Positions 1 to 7,361 of a stretch of DNA of 14,400 nt are shown here, piece after piece (the first letter of the stretch is position 1; each line of letters begins with the position of its first letter). The notes below the pieces were generated by a model. That model searched no databases and was not told the DNA's origin. It saw only the letters and a list, made by a program, of their open reading frames with translations. The translations under genes were made by a program, and so were the position numbers. The stretch comes from Bacteroidales bacterium (GTDB taxonomy: Bacteria; Bacteroidota; Bacteroidia; Bacteroidales; Muribaculaceae), in the NCBI GenBank assembly GCA_014800105.1, contig JAAVGQ010000067.1:6871-21270 (forward strand). Reading direction: 5' to 3'.

Positions 1-1683
1 CGCATTCACGAGCTGCTGAGCCGTTCCGAGCTTAACAACAGCCGTAACCTTGAAATGAATATTGAGATATTCTTCACCCTGTGTGCTTACCTCGAGAAGG
101 TGCCCAACGGCCAGCTATTCAGCGAGTATGTCCAGCAGCTGGGTGACATCATCGAGGATTCACCCGTGAGCGGCTACCCCATGAATACGCTCTACAACAC
201 CCAGTCAGCCCTCACGTACACTGCCATAGGCGAGCATGCCCTGGCCGTGGAAGCTGACCGCGAGTTGCTCAGGCTCGTGGGCGAGCTTGAGGATTTCTAC
301 AGCCAGCATGACCGCCCTTACAAAGATTTCAGCTACAACCACTACATAAGCAACCGCCGCATGTTGAGCAACTTCGAGGCACTGTCGCCTGAAGAGGTCG
401 AGGAATGCTACACGAAGCTTAAGGAGCTTGCCGCGAATGACACCACGTTTGCCCGCGACTTCTACAACTTGCGCATCCCCGACATGTATTACGCCCTCGC
501 TCACAAGGACTACAAGACAGCCCTACCGCTGCTCAAGAACATTATCAACAATAACGTGGGTAATGCACGCCTTTACCGCCAGCTTGAAATGCTTGACTAC
601 GTAATTGAGGTGGCTGACTCCCTGGGAGACCGCGAGTCACTCGTCGAGGCCGTGCTCATGAGCCGCAAGCTCAGGAACAGCGATGATGTCAAGAATAACA
701 TCAACGTGCTCAAGGAACTGAAATCAATACTCGAAATCAACCGTGAACGCCTCGAGCGAACCCAGGTGGAGCTGGAGAAGCGTAACGTCCAGCTGCGCTC
801 TCACCGCCTGGTGCGTATCTTTGCAGTCCTCCTGCTGCTCCTGTTGCTCGTTTTCGTACTCTACCTCATCAGGACATGGCGTCGCTCCAGCCGCCTCAAC
901 CTTGAACTCGAAAAGAGTAATGAACGCCTCAAGGAGGAGCGCGACTCACTCAAACGCACACAGACTGAGGTTACCCACATGAGCGAACGTGCCCGCCAGG
1001 CTTACCGCCAGCGCGATGATTTCATTGCCAATCTCTCCCACGAGGTTTTGACTCCGCTGAATGCCATCAGCGAGTACAGCCAGCTCATCGTGGACTGTGG
1101 CGACGCTGAGAAAAAGCCCTACCTCAACCGCTTTTCGGATGTTATCAAGCTCAACACCTCGCTGGTGCTGACGCTCGTCAACGATGTTCTCGACCTGGCG
1201 TCGCTTGACCGCGGAATGATGAAAATTGAGAAAACCAACGTGGTGATAGGCCGTCTGGCCGCCATCGCAATCGACTCCATAAAGTCACGGATCACCCCCG
1301 GCGTGCAGCTCGTCAACACCATTGACCCGGAGTATAGCCAGGTTGTGGTAACTGACGGCAAGCGTGTGCTTCAGGTGCTACTCAACCTGCTCATGAATGC
1401 GGCCAAGTTTACCACTGAAGGCAAGATAACCCTCGCGGGGGAGATGCTTGATGACCGCCGAGCCTACAGATTCACGGTGACCGATACCGGCATAGGCATT
1501 CCTGCCGGCAAGGAGGAAGTGATTTTCGAGCGATTCGAGAAACTCAACCGCCATTCCCAGGGCCTTGGGCTGGGGCTCGCCGTAAGCCGCCTCGTGGCCT
1601 CCCTGCTGGGTGGCGAAGTCATGGTTGACACCAACTACCGCGGTCCCGGAGCACGTTTCGCATTCATTGTGCCCGTTGAATGA
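1..1683 (+). CDS. Membrane sensor histidine kinase with TPR-like sensor region (5' end outside window)
   Basis: The reading frame is open from base 1, so the gene starts upstream; the ATG at 55 is probably an internal Met. Numbering from that Met, residues 1-225 are alpha-helical and TPR-like, probably a periplasmic sensor. A coiled-coil segment (about 220-250) leads into one membrane helix (about 253-273), and a second coiled coil follows. The HisKA dimerisation domain has the H box FIANLSHEVLTPLN with phospho-accepting His329. The ATPase domain has the N box (LMNAAKF, Asn448), G1 box (DTGIGIP, 477-483), F box (FERFEKL) and G2 box (GLGLGL, 503-508). It should autophosphorylate on His329 and pass phosphate to a response regulator. 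The protein stops after the ATPase domain, so it is not a hybrid kinase with its own receiver, and no regulator gene is in view. The stimulus is unknown. Family assignment is secure; ligand and partner are not. Confidence 0.93.
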   Translation, partial: RIHELLSRSELNNSRNLEMNIEIFFTLCAYLEKVPNGQLFSEYVQQLGDIIEDSPVSGYPMNTLYNTQSALTYTAIGEHALAVEADRELLRLVGELEDFYSQHDRPYKDFSYNHYISNRRMLSNFEALSPEEVEECYTKLKELAANDTTFARDFYNLRIPDMYYALAHKDYKTALPLLKNIINNNVGNARLYRQLEMLDYVIEVADSLGDRESLVEAVLMSRKLRNSDDVKNNINVLKELKSILEINRERLERTQVELEKRNVQLRSHRLVRIFAVLLLLLLLVFVLYLIRTWRRSSRLNLELEKSNERLKEERDSLKRTQTEVTHMSERARQAYRQRDDFIANLSHEVLTPLNAISEYSQLIVDCGDAEKKPYLNRFSDVIKLNTSLVLTLVNDVLDLASLDRGMMKIEKTNVVIGRLAAIAIDSIKSRITPGVQLVNTIDPEYSQVVVTDGKRVLQVLLNLLMNAAKFTTEGKITLAGEMLDDRRAYRFTVTDTGIGIPAGKEEVIFERFEKLNRHSQGLGLGLAVSRLVASLLGGEVMVDTNYRGPGARFAFIVPVE

Positions 1684-1773
1684 ACTGATTTTAACTTATT
1701 GTAAAATTTTAACCCAGAGCTGACATAACCTTTACCGATTAAAACTAATTAAATTAACTGAATATAGAAACGT

Positions 1774-2865
1774 ATGGAAAAAATCATACTCACCGGTGAC
1801 CGCCCCACGGGTAAACTCCACCTCGGTCACTACGTAGGTTCTCTGCGTCGCCGCGTAGAGCTCCAGAACTCAGGGCTGTTCGATAAAATCTTTGTAATGA
1901 TAGCTGACGCCCAGGCGCTTACTGATAATGCCGATAACCCTGAGAAAGTGCGCCAGAATGTCATTGAGGTCGCGCTCGACTACCTCTCAGCAGGTATAGA
2001 CCCCGAGAAGACCACCATCTTCATCCAGTCACAGGTGCCCGAACTTGCCGAACTCGCATTCTACTACATGAACCTTGTCACCGTTTCACGCGTGCAGCGT
2101 AATCCCACGGTCAAGACTGAGATCAAGATGCGCAATTTCGAGCAGTCGATCCCCGTGGGTTTCTTCTGTTACCCCGTCAGCCAGGCGAGCGACATCACCG
2201 CATTCAAGGCTACCACCGTGCCCGTGGGCGAGGACCAGGCACCCATGATTGAGCTCACACGCGAAATTGTAGCCCGCTTCAACCACATCTACGGCCCCAC
2301 ACTCGTGGAACCGGAAATCATGCTCCCTGACAATGAAGCCTGCATGCGCCTCCCCGGCACTGACGGCAAGGCCAAGATGTCAAAGTCACTGGGTAATTGC
2401 ATCTACCTGAGCGACACCGCCAAGGATCTCGCCAAGAAGGTAAAGAGCATGTATACTGACCCCCTTCACGTCAATATCGAGGATCCCGGTCACCTTGAGG
2501 GTAACACCCCGTTCATCTACCTCGACGCCTTCTGCCGTGATGAACACTTCGCTACGTATCTCCCTGACTACGCTAATCTTGACGAACTCAAAGCTCACTA
2601 CACCCGTGGCGGTCTGGGTGACGGTACCGTGAAGAAATTCCTCATCAACGTTCTCAACGAGACCCTTGAGCCCCTGCGCGAGCGCCGTGCTTACTACGAG
2701 CAGCACATCCCTGAGGTCTATGAAATCCTCAAGAAGGGCTCAGAGCATGCGCGCGCCACTGCAGCCGTTACTCTCGACGAGGTGCGCAAGGCAATGAAGA
2801 TTGACTACTTTGACGACCCCTCTCTCATCGCCGAGCAAGCTGCCCGCTACGCTCAGGCAAAATAA
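1774..2865 (+). CDS. trpS: Tryptophanyl-tRNA synthetase
   Basis: Class I aminoacyl-tRNA synthetase that activates tryptophan with ATP and charges tRNA-Trp in the cytoplasm. The 363-aa protein begins with the HIGH-type signature [13 protein letters not shown] (8-20; H16 and H19). The second ATP-binding signature is AKMSKSLGN (KMSKS at 201-205). Conserved TrpRS blocks between them include [19 protein letters not shown] and [14 protein letters not shown]. The start follows an A/T-rich leader and agrees with the family N-terminus. The [14 protein letters not shown] version, rather than the SGIxPTG/GNYFG version I associate with most Bacteroides TrpRS, resembles the Lactobacillales-type branch; that is from memory and needs a tree. 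It is monocistronic by context, with a hairpin 9 nt after the stop. No T-box or trp leader was seen in the 90 nt upstream. Confidence 0.97.
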   Translation: MEKIILTGDRPTGKLHLGHYVGSLRRRVELQNSGLFDKIFVMIADAQALTDNADNPEKVRQNVIEVALDYLSAGIDPEKTTIFIQSQVPELAELAFYYMNLVTVSRVQRNPTVKTEIKMRNFEQSIPVGFFCYPVSQASDITAFKATTVPVGEDQAPMIELTREIVARFNHIYGPTLVEPEIMLPDNEACMRLPGTDGKAKMSKSLGNCIYLSDTAKDLAKKVKSMYTDPLHVNIEDPGHLEGNTPFIYLDAFCRDEHFATYLPDYANLDELKAHYTRGGLGDGTVKKFLINVLNETLEPLRERRAYYEQHIPEVYEILKKGSEHARATAAVTLDEVRKAMKIDYFDDPSLIAEQAARYAQAK

Positions 2866-2874
2866 CATCTTCAA

Positions 2875-2908
2875 CGTTCACGATGAACGGGCTCCCGGGT
2901 CGTGAACG
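2875..2908 (+). terminator. Hairpin just after trpS
   Basis: Perfect 9-bp inverted repeat, CGTTCACGA (2875-2883) and TCGTGAACG (2900-2908), with a 16-nt GC-rich loop, starting 9 nt after the trpS stop. No T-run follows on the plus strand. It may be a weak terminator or an mRNA 3'-end stabilising structure. Confidence 0.5.
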
Positions 2909-2932
2909 AGCTCTTAGACCGAACACAACAAA

Positions 2933-2975
2933 AGGACGGGCCTCGCGGAAATTTGATTCCGTTGAAGTCCGTCCT
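2933..2975 (-). terminator. Terminator between convergent trpS and the DUF2156 gene
   Basis: Two stacked stems: AGGACGG (2933-2939) pairs with CCGTCCT (2969-2975), extended by a G-U and a C-G pair, and an inner CGGAA (2946-2950) pairs with TTCCG (2957-2961). Read on the minus strand, the hairpin is followed by TTTTGTTGTGTT, a typical U-rich tail, so it best fits termination of the minus-strand gene ending at 3043. It may also stop trpS transcripts. Confidence 0.65.
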
Positions 2976-3042
2976 CCCTACTTTAACTACTACTATTCTA
3001 TATAATTCGCTTTCTGCGCGTATTTCTTTCACTTGACGCCGG

Positions 3043-4002
3043 TTAAACCATGACGTCATATTTTTCGAGCTTAATCACCGGGTGATAGGATTCCTTGGCT
3101 TTTCTGAGTCCCAGGTCTCCCGCATCTTCCTCGCGGTTGATATACTTGACCTCAGGGTGGTGGCCGGTAATATACTCGGCAAACAGCTTGTTAATACTCT
3201 CGCCTGCACCAGCCACCGCGTGGTCAATCTTCTCAATGTGACTGTAAAGCGTGTCGCCTATAACCTCACCCATCGTGAAGCCGGCAATCTTGCCTCCCTT
3301 GCCACGCAGGATAATGCCCTCAAAGGGGTAGGCTTCGTAACTGTCAATCACCTTGAGTGTCTGCAGGCTTTCCTCAGCAGCGCTCGCCGCGTCTATGTCG
3401 GTATCTACGAGCCATGAAATGTAGGCCTTGCGCACCTCGGTGAGATTATCGCGTGAAATGGGCTCGACTTTATAGTCAGGATTCTCAGTTATAAAACGGT
3501 TTACGTGATTTCTTTTCTTATTGTATTTCTTACCGCCGAGGGTTGTCAGGGCCGTGGCTTCGTAGATATAGTCAGCCCAGTCCTCGAGTTTCTCTTCCCT
3601 GCCGGGAATGATGGCGCGTAGCTCCTCGATACGGTCTTCAGGAACAGCTGAGAACCTCAATGGCAAGTGGTTCTCATTGCAATAAGATACAATGATTTCC
3701 ACAGCCCTGTTGAGAGGCATGCGGCCCACGGGCAGAGAAAACGCCGGCAATTCAGGATGAATCTCGCTCACGCCCTTGATGAACAGCGTGTCGCCGTAGA
3801 TGCAGTACTCGTAGTGGAAATAATCAGTCCACATGAGGAGGCCGCCAATGGAGAAATCGTTGGCTCTCGTGCGTGACGCCCTGAGCAGTGGCATGATTTC
3901 GCTGATCGAGTCGGTTGTCATGCTTCTGAATGTCAGCGGCGAAAGCGAGACGCGTTGCTGGCGGGCAATAGCGGGGCGAGTATTTAGAGTTATGTTTCTC
4001 AT
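3043..4002 (-). CDS. DUF2156 / phosphatidylglycerol lysyltransferase C-terminal-like protein
   Basis: A 319-aa soluble protein of the DUF2156 (LPG_synthase_C, GNAT-like fold) family. Family features include the N-terminal block about 22-60 (LTFRSM...RANDFSIGGLLMW), the basic stretch GKKYNKKRNHVNRF (157-170), the FEGIILRGKGGKIAGFTMGE strand pair (228-246) and the C-terminal block YINREEDAGDLGLRKAK (287-303). In MprF-like enzymes this domain transfers an amino acid from aminoacyl-tRNA to lipid. Here there is no membrane flippase domain, so the substrate is unknown. The ATG at 4002 is preferred because the domain already begins near residue 21, before the next Met at 28. It lies downstream of mdh on the same strand but is separated from it by a terminator-like hairpin and a repeat. 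No convincing promoter was picked out in the A/T-rich 4003-4110. Family assignment is fairly sure; function is not. Confidence 0.8.
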   Translation of the reverse strand: MRNITLNTRPAIARQQRVSLSPLTFRSMTTDSISEIMPLLRASRTRANDFSIGGLLMWTDYFHYEYCIYGDTLFIKGVSEIHPELPAFSLPVGRMPLNRAVEIIVSYCNENHLPLRFSAVPEDRIEELRAIIPGREEKLEDWADYIYEATALTTLGGKKYNKKRNHVNRFITENPDYKVEPISRDNLTEVRKAYISWLVDTDIDAASAAEESLQTLKVIDSYEAYPFEGIILRGKGGKIAGFTMGEVIGDTLYSHIEKIDHAVAGAGESINKLFAEYITGHHPEVKYINREEDAGDLGLRKAKESYHPVIKLEKYDVMV

Positions 4003-4136
4003 AATAGTAGTATCGATGAAGAATAAAGTAGGTTGTGTGTTTGCTTATATAACATCACTTGCCACAAAAAGGTTTCCGCCTCCTTGTATTTATTCATAAA
4101 TTCCCCGTGAGTTGACTGGTTTTAATAGTTGACAGT

Positions 4137-4175
4137 TTGTCCCGTCCCAATTGGGTGCGTCCCTATTGGGACATG
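4137..4175 (-). repeat. Degenerate copy C of the GTCCC palindrome family
   Basis: Plus-strand TTGTCCCGTCCC at 4137-4148 is identical to the outer arm of the repeats at 8873 and 10969. It continues into CCCAATTGGG (4146-4155, perfect palindrome) and GTCCC-TATT-GGGAC (4159-4172). Read on the minus strand it follows the mdh hairpin just as the copy at 8873 follows the MATE-gene hairpin, and it ends in GGGACGGGACAA as that copy's core does. The middle differs and is shorter. Confidence 0.65.
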
Positions 4176-4188
4176 ACAGACAATAGAA

Positions 4189-4220
4189 AAGCCAGTGTGA
4201 TATGGGGGTCACACCGGCTT
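4189..4220 (-). terminator. Terminator of mdh, homologous to the hairpin at 8833
   Basis: Arms AAGCCAGTGTGA (4189-4200) and TCACACCGGCTT (4209-4220) pair over 12 bp with one mismatch around an 8-nt loop. On the minus strand it is followed by TTTTCTATTG. It begins 37 nt after the mdh stop. The 31-nt minus-strand hairpin differs at only about three positions from the plus-strand hairpin at 8833-8863, so the two share ancestry rather than just structure. Confidence 0.8.
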
Positions 4221-4256
4221 GCTTCTTTATTTAAAATATTGGATAACCAGCAAGGA

Positions 4257-5192
4257 TTAGAGAGCGCCTTCGAGAGCAGCATTGGTCTTGCGAACGGCAG
4301 CCGCACTTGCTTCGAATGCTTCCTTCTCAGCAGCGTTGAGGGGGAATTCAACAATCTTCTCGATACCGCCCTTGCCGAGGATACAGGGAACACCGATGCA
4401 GATGTCGCTCTGGCCATACTCGCCTTCGAGGAAAGCTGAGCATGAGATGAGGCGCTTCTGGTCGCCGATAACTGATGCTACAACCTGGGCTGCTGCTGCA
4501 CCGGGAGCATACCATGCTGAAGTGCCGAGGAGCTTGGTGAGGGTTGCACCGCCCACCATTGTGTCAGCTGCAACCTTAGCGAGAGTGTCAGCGTCGAGAT
4601 AGTTGGTAGCGGGAACGCCACGGTAAGCAGCGAAGCGAGTGAGAGGAATCATGGTGGTGTCACCGTGACCGCCGATAACTACACCTTCAACCTCAGTGGG
4701 GTTAGCGCCGAGAGCGATGCTGAGGAAGTATTTGAAACGAGCGCTGTCGAGAGCACCGCCCATACCGATGATACGGTTCTTGGGGAGGCCTGAAGTCTTG
4801 TGGATGAGGTAGGTCATGGTATCCATGGGGTTAGATACACACACGATAACAGCGTTGGGAGAATATTTGAGGATATTTTCAGTCACTGACTTAACGATGC
4901 CTGCATTAACACCGATGAGCTCTTCACGTGTCATACCGGGCTTGCGGGGGATACCTGAAGTAATTACAACAACGTCGCTACCTGCGGTCTTCTCGTAATC
5001 GTTGGTAACGCCGGTGAGGCGAGTCTGGAGGCCAAGGATGTTAACGGTCTGGTTGATATCCATCGCCTTGCCTTCTGAGAGGCCTTCCTTGATGTCGATG
5101 AGAACTACTTCGTCAGCTACCTGGGTGGTAACCAATACATTTGCACAAGTTGCGCCAACGTTGCCGGCGCCTACTACTGTAACTTTAGACAT
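4257..5192 (-). CDS. mdh: Malate dehydrogenase (NAD)
   Basis: Cytoplasmic enzyme that interconverts malate and oxaloacetate with NAD(H), in the TCA cycle and in the reductive succinate branch used by fermentative Bacteroidales. The 311-aa protein is of the LDH-like MDH type and normal length. Visible are the Rossmann loop GAGNVGAT (8-15), Asp33 at the end of beta-2 (NAD rather than NADP preference), the mobile-loop arginines in SGIPRKPGMTRE (Arg83, Arg89), Asn121, and the catalytic pair Asp149 in LDSAR and His176 in GGHGD, with Arg152 binding substrate. Arg83 where lactate dehydrogenases carry Gln marks it as MDH. It is monocistronic by context, with its own promoter (5232-5261) and terminator (4189-4220). 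A 22-bp perfect inverted repeat lies inside the promoter spacer and could be an operator. Confidence 0.97.
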   Translation of the reverse strand: MSKVTVVGAGNVGATCANVLVTTQVADEVVLIDIKEGLSEGKAMDINQTVNILGLQTRLTGVTNDYEKTAGSDVVVITSGIPRKPGMTREELIGVNAGIVKSVTENILKYSPNAVIVCVSNPMDTMTYLIHKTSGLPKNRIIGMGGALDSARFKYFLSIALGANPTEVEGVVIGGHGDTTMIPLTRFAAYRGVPATNYLDADTLAKVAADTMVGGATLTKLLGTSAWYAPGAAAAQVVASVIGDQKRLISCSAFLEGEYGQSDICIGVPCILGKGGIEKIVEFPLNAAEKEAFEASAAAVRKTNAALEGAL

Positions 5193-5231
5193 AGTTTATA
5201 TATTTAGGTTTTTACGATAGTTTTCGTTTTA

Positions 5232-5261
5232 CAAAATTATTGAAATATTTCTTTATTTCAA
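5232..5261 (-). promoter_or_regulatory. mdh promoter with overlapping inverted repeat
   Basis: On the minus strand TTG (5261-5259) is followed after exactly 19 nt by TAATTTTG (5239-5232), matching the Bacteroidetes TTTG/TAnnTTTG promoter. Start of transcription would be near 5225, giving a short leader to ATG at 5192. TTGAAATA (5240-5247) and TATTTCAA (5254-5261) form a perfect 8-bp inverted repeat covering the -33 element and the spacer. Confidence 0.8.
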
Positions 5262-5299
5262 TCTTTTTAGTTAATTTTTTTCTTGTGTATTCAGGGCGT

Positions 5300-6394
5300 T
5301 CACTTGTAGCGGTCAGCGTAGTCGTATATCTCCTTGAAAATGCGGCGGTCAATGTCAGTGAGCTCCTTGCCTCGGCGAGCCATGACACGGGCGGCGATGT
5401 CAAAAAACTTGGTAAGCGGCACGTCACTGAAGCCTGACGCACCCCCCTCGCTGAATGAAGCTACGAAATTTCGCGGGAAGCCCGTGCCGTGGATATTCAC
5501 GCCCACGCCCACCACGGTAGCCGTGTTGAACATCGTGTTGATTCCCGCCTTGGAGTGATCGCCCATGATGAGGCCACAGAACTGCAGTCCTGTGCGCAGG
5601 AAACGGTGAGCCGGGTAATTCCACAGCTTTATCTCAGTGTAGTCATTCTTGAGGTTTGAGGCAACACAACCGGCACCAAGATTGCACCACTCGCCGATAA
5701 CAGCATTGCCCAGGAAGCCGTCATGGGCCTTGTTGCTGTAACCAATCATCACGACATTGTTGAGCTCTCCTCCCACCTTGCACCAGGGGCCAATGGTGGT
5801 GTCACCGTATATTTTCGTGCCCATGTTGACCACGGCATGCTCGCAGATGGCTATGGGGCCCCGCAAAGCCGAGCCCTCCATCACCTCAGCATTGCGGCCT
5901 ATGTAGATGGGGCCGCGGGTAACGTTGAGGAAGCAACCCTCGGCAATCGCGCCCGGCTCGATGAAAAGCTGTGACGGGTCGCCTATGAGTGTGCAGGATG
6001 ATGAGAGCGGTTGCGACTCGCGACCTTGCGTGATGAGAGCAAAGTCGCTCCTGATAGTCTCGCCGTTCTTGAGGAAAATATCATAGAGGTGCTCAATGCG
6101 CTCGGGCTCCATCCCGATACCGCGCGTGAGAGCGTCAACATAGGTGGCCGTGGGAATGATGTCGCTGTCGATGGTATAGTTGGCAACCGTGCCGGCGCAC
6201 GGGAATTTCTCGGCAAGGTAAGGTGCAGTCTTCCAAGAATACTCGCCTGGAAGCAGCAGCTGCCATTTCTCACGCAGGGTTAGGATACCGAGGCGCAGCT
6301 CGCTGAGCGGGCGGGTGAATGAGAGCGGAAGCAGTTGCTCGCGCGCGCCCTCAGGGTCACGTAGGATTATAACGGGTTTTATATTGTCAGTCAT
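5300..6394 (-). CDS. GlmU-like sugar nucleotidyltransferase / left-handed beta-helix protein
   Basis: A 364-aa protein. The N-terminal part (about 5-130) resembles a degenerate sugar-nucleotidyltransferase domain (NTP_transferase_4), with LLPLSFTRPLSELRLGIL at 21-38 and REKW at 41-44. The middle (about 145-250) is a hexapeptide left-handed beta-helix, with repeated IxxGAxxxG-like turns and the acetyltransferase-type stretch NKAHDGFLGNAVIGEWCNLG (221-240). It is probably a cytoplasmic enzyme of nucleotide-sugar synthesis for envelope polysaccharide, but no exact substrate can be named; it is not GlmU itself. The frame is open up to an ATG at 6469, but the promoter at 6416-6447 lies inside that extension. 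The ATG at 6394 (MTDNIKPVIILRD) also fits the family N-terminus, so I use it. It stands alone between mdh and a divergent TPR gene. Confidence 0.85.
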   Translation of the reverse strand: MTDNIKPVIILRDPEGAREQLLPLSFTRPLSELRLGILTLREKWQLLLPGEYSWKTAPYLAEKFPCAGTVANYTIDSDIIPTATYVDALTRGIGMEPERIEHLYDIFLKNGETIRSDFALITQGRESQPLSSSCTLIGDPSQLFIEPGAIAEGCFLNVTRGPIYIGRNAEVMEGSALRGPIAICEHAVVNMGTKIYGDTTIGPWCKVGGELNNVVMIGYSNKAHDGFLGNAVIGEWCNLGAGCVASNLKNDYTEIKLWNYPAHRFLRTGLQFCGLIMGDHSKAGINTMFNTATVVGVGVNIHGTGFPRNFVASFSEGGASGFSDVPLTKFFDIAARVMARRGKELTDIDRRIFKEIYDYADRYK

Positions 6395-6415
6395 GATTGT
6401 GGGTAAAAATCTGCT

Positions 6416-6447
6416 CAAAGATATATAAAAATAGTATTCGCCGACAA
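6416..6447 (-). promoter_or_regulatory. Promoter of the GlmU-like gene
   Basis: Minus strand: TTG (6447-6445), 21 nt, then TATCTTTG (6423-6416), an exact TAnnTTTG box. Transcription would start near 6410, just upstream of the ATG at 6394. This rules out the more distal ATG at 6469. Confidence 0.78.
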
Positions 6448-6483
6448 TAAAATTCAGAAAAGGCAACAAAATGTGTGAAAAAA

Positions 6484-6514
6484 TTGTAGTTCATATATAA
6501 ATGTATTACCTTTG
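6484..6514 (+). promoter_or_regulatory. Promoter of the TPR-protein gene
   Basis: TTG (6484-6486), 20 nt, then TACCTTTG (6507-6514), an exact Bacteroidetes -33/-7 pair. It gives a leader of about 50 nt to the ATG at 6572. It is divergent from the promoter at 6416-6447. Confidence 0.8.
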
Positions 6515-6571
6515 CGTGCTGATTTAAGCGCTAACCATCTTTTGTAATCAATCGAAATCAATCAATTTCTC

Positions 6572-7252
6572 ATGGCAAACAATAAAAATACAGCCCCCGA
6601 AACGCAGAACGCTATCGACAACCTCAATGACTCGCTCACTGAGATGAGCAACAAGGTTGAGAACAACAAGAAACCCATCATGATTGCCATCGTTGCTATC
6701 GTAGTCGTTATTGGTGCAGTACTCCTTTTCCAGAACCACCGCAAGAATAGCAGCGACAACGCCAACGTTGAGATTGGCAAGGCTGACACTGAAATGATTC
6801 TCGGTAACGACTCTCTCGCCCTCGTGCAGTACATGAAGACAGCCCAGATGGGGCACGACGCCGGCAACCGCGCCGCCCTCAACGCTGCAATCATGCTGTT
6901 CAACGACAAGAAGTATGACGAGGCTATCCAGTATATCAACAAGTATGCTCCCAAGGAAGCTATCGTGGGCGCTGCAGCTTACTCTCTCAAGGGTGACTGC
7001 TACGTTAACCTCGACAAGCTCCCTGACGCTGTAAAAGCTTTCAAGGACGCCATCAAGCAGAGCGACAAGAATCCTTACTACACTCCTTACTTCATGCTCA
7101 AGCTCGCCCGCGTTTACCGCGCGCAGAACGACTTCAACGCTGAGCTCAAGCTCTATGAGGAAGTCAAGAAGGAATATCCTGCTTACGCTGCAAGCACTAA
7201 CCTCAATATCGACAAGTATATCGAGCGCGCTCGCCTCTCAGCAGGTAAGTAA
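6572..7252 (+). CDS. Membrane-anchored tetratricopeptide repeat protein
   Basis: A 226-aa protein with a hydrophilic, Asn-rich N-terminus (1-34), one membrane helix (about 35-53, PIMIAIVAIVVVIGAVLLF) and a C-terminal region (about 65-220) of helical pairs typical of TPRs (for example LNAAIMLFNDKKYDEAIQYI, then SLKGDCYVNLDKLPDAVKAF). Topology and size recall YfgM-like TPR proteins, which face the periplasm and work with envelope chaperones, but a specific role cannot be read from the sequence. In Bacteroides a similar TPR gene is, as I recall, often close to ribH; here ribH is 4.3 kb away on the other strand. It has its own promoter and a strong terminator at 7274. Confidence 0.85.
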   Translation: MANNKNTAPETQNAIDNLNDSLTEMSNKVENNKKPIMIAIVAIVVVIGAVLLFQNHRKNSSDNANVEIGKADTEMILGNDSLALVQYMKTAQMGHDAGNRAALNAAIMLFNDKKYDEAIQYINKYAPKEAIVGAAAYSLKGDCYVNLDKLPDAVKAFKDAIKQSDKNPYYTPYFMLKLARVYRAQNDFNAELKLYEEVKKEYPAYAASTNLNIDKYIERARLSAGK

Positions 7253-7273
7253 AATATTGTAACCAAACGCATT

Positions 7274-7318
7274 GAGCACGAGGCAAGCCCGCGAGGGATG
7301 CTTATCGTGCTCTTTCTT
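7274..7318 (+). terminator. Rho-independent terminator after the TPR gene
   Basis: Perfect 8-bp stem GAGCACGA (7274-7281) / TCGTGCTC (7305-7312), followed immediately by TTTCTT. The loop contains a possible inner AAGC/GCTT pairing. It starts 21 nt after the stop at 7252. Confidence 0.85.
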
Positions 7319-7361
7319 GTGTCTATAAATCATCTTTAAACCATTCAAGCACTCTACTACA

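Larger units (their letters stand above)
4003..4256. other. Intergenic region between the DUF2156 gene and mdh
   Basis: No gene seen. From the mdh side (minus strand) it holds the mdh terminator-like hairpin (4189-4220), a degenerate copy of the GTCCC palindrome family (4137-4175) and an A/T-rich stretch (4003-4110) that probably contains the promoter of the DUF2156 gene. No clean TAnnTTTG box was found there. Short open frames across the hairpin and repeat have no coding character. Confidence 0.7.

Noticed and set aside
55-117. ATG at 55 as the start of the histidine kinase
   Set aside because: The frame is open to base 1 and the protein would lack a signal or first membrane segment for its sensor region, so the true start is most likely upstream.
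1684-1773. Promoter of trpS
   Set aside because: TAACCTTTA resembles the -7 box but is one base out of register and the nearest TTG is too far, so I do not list it.
6395-6469. Extension of the GlmU-like gene to the ATG at 6469
   Set aside because: It would contain the gene's own promoter, and the extra residues are not part of the family's N-terminus.
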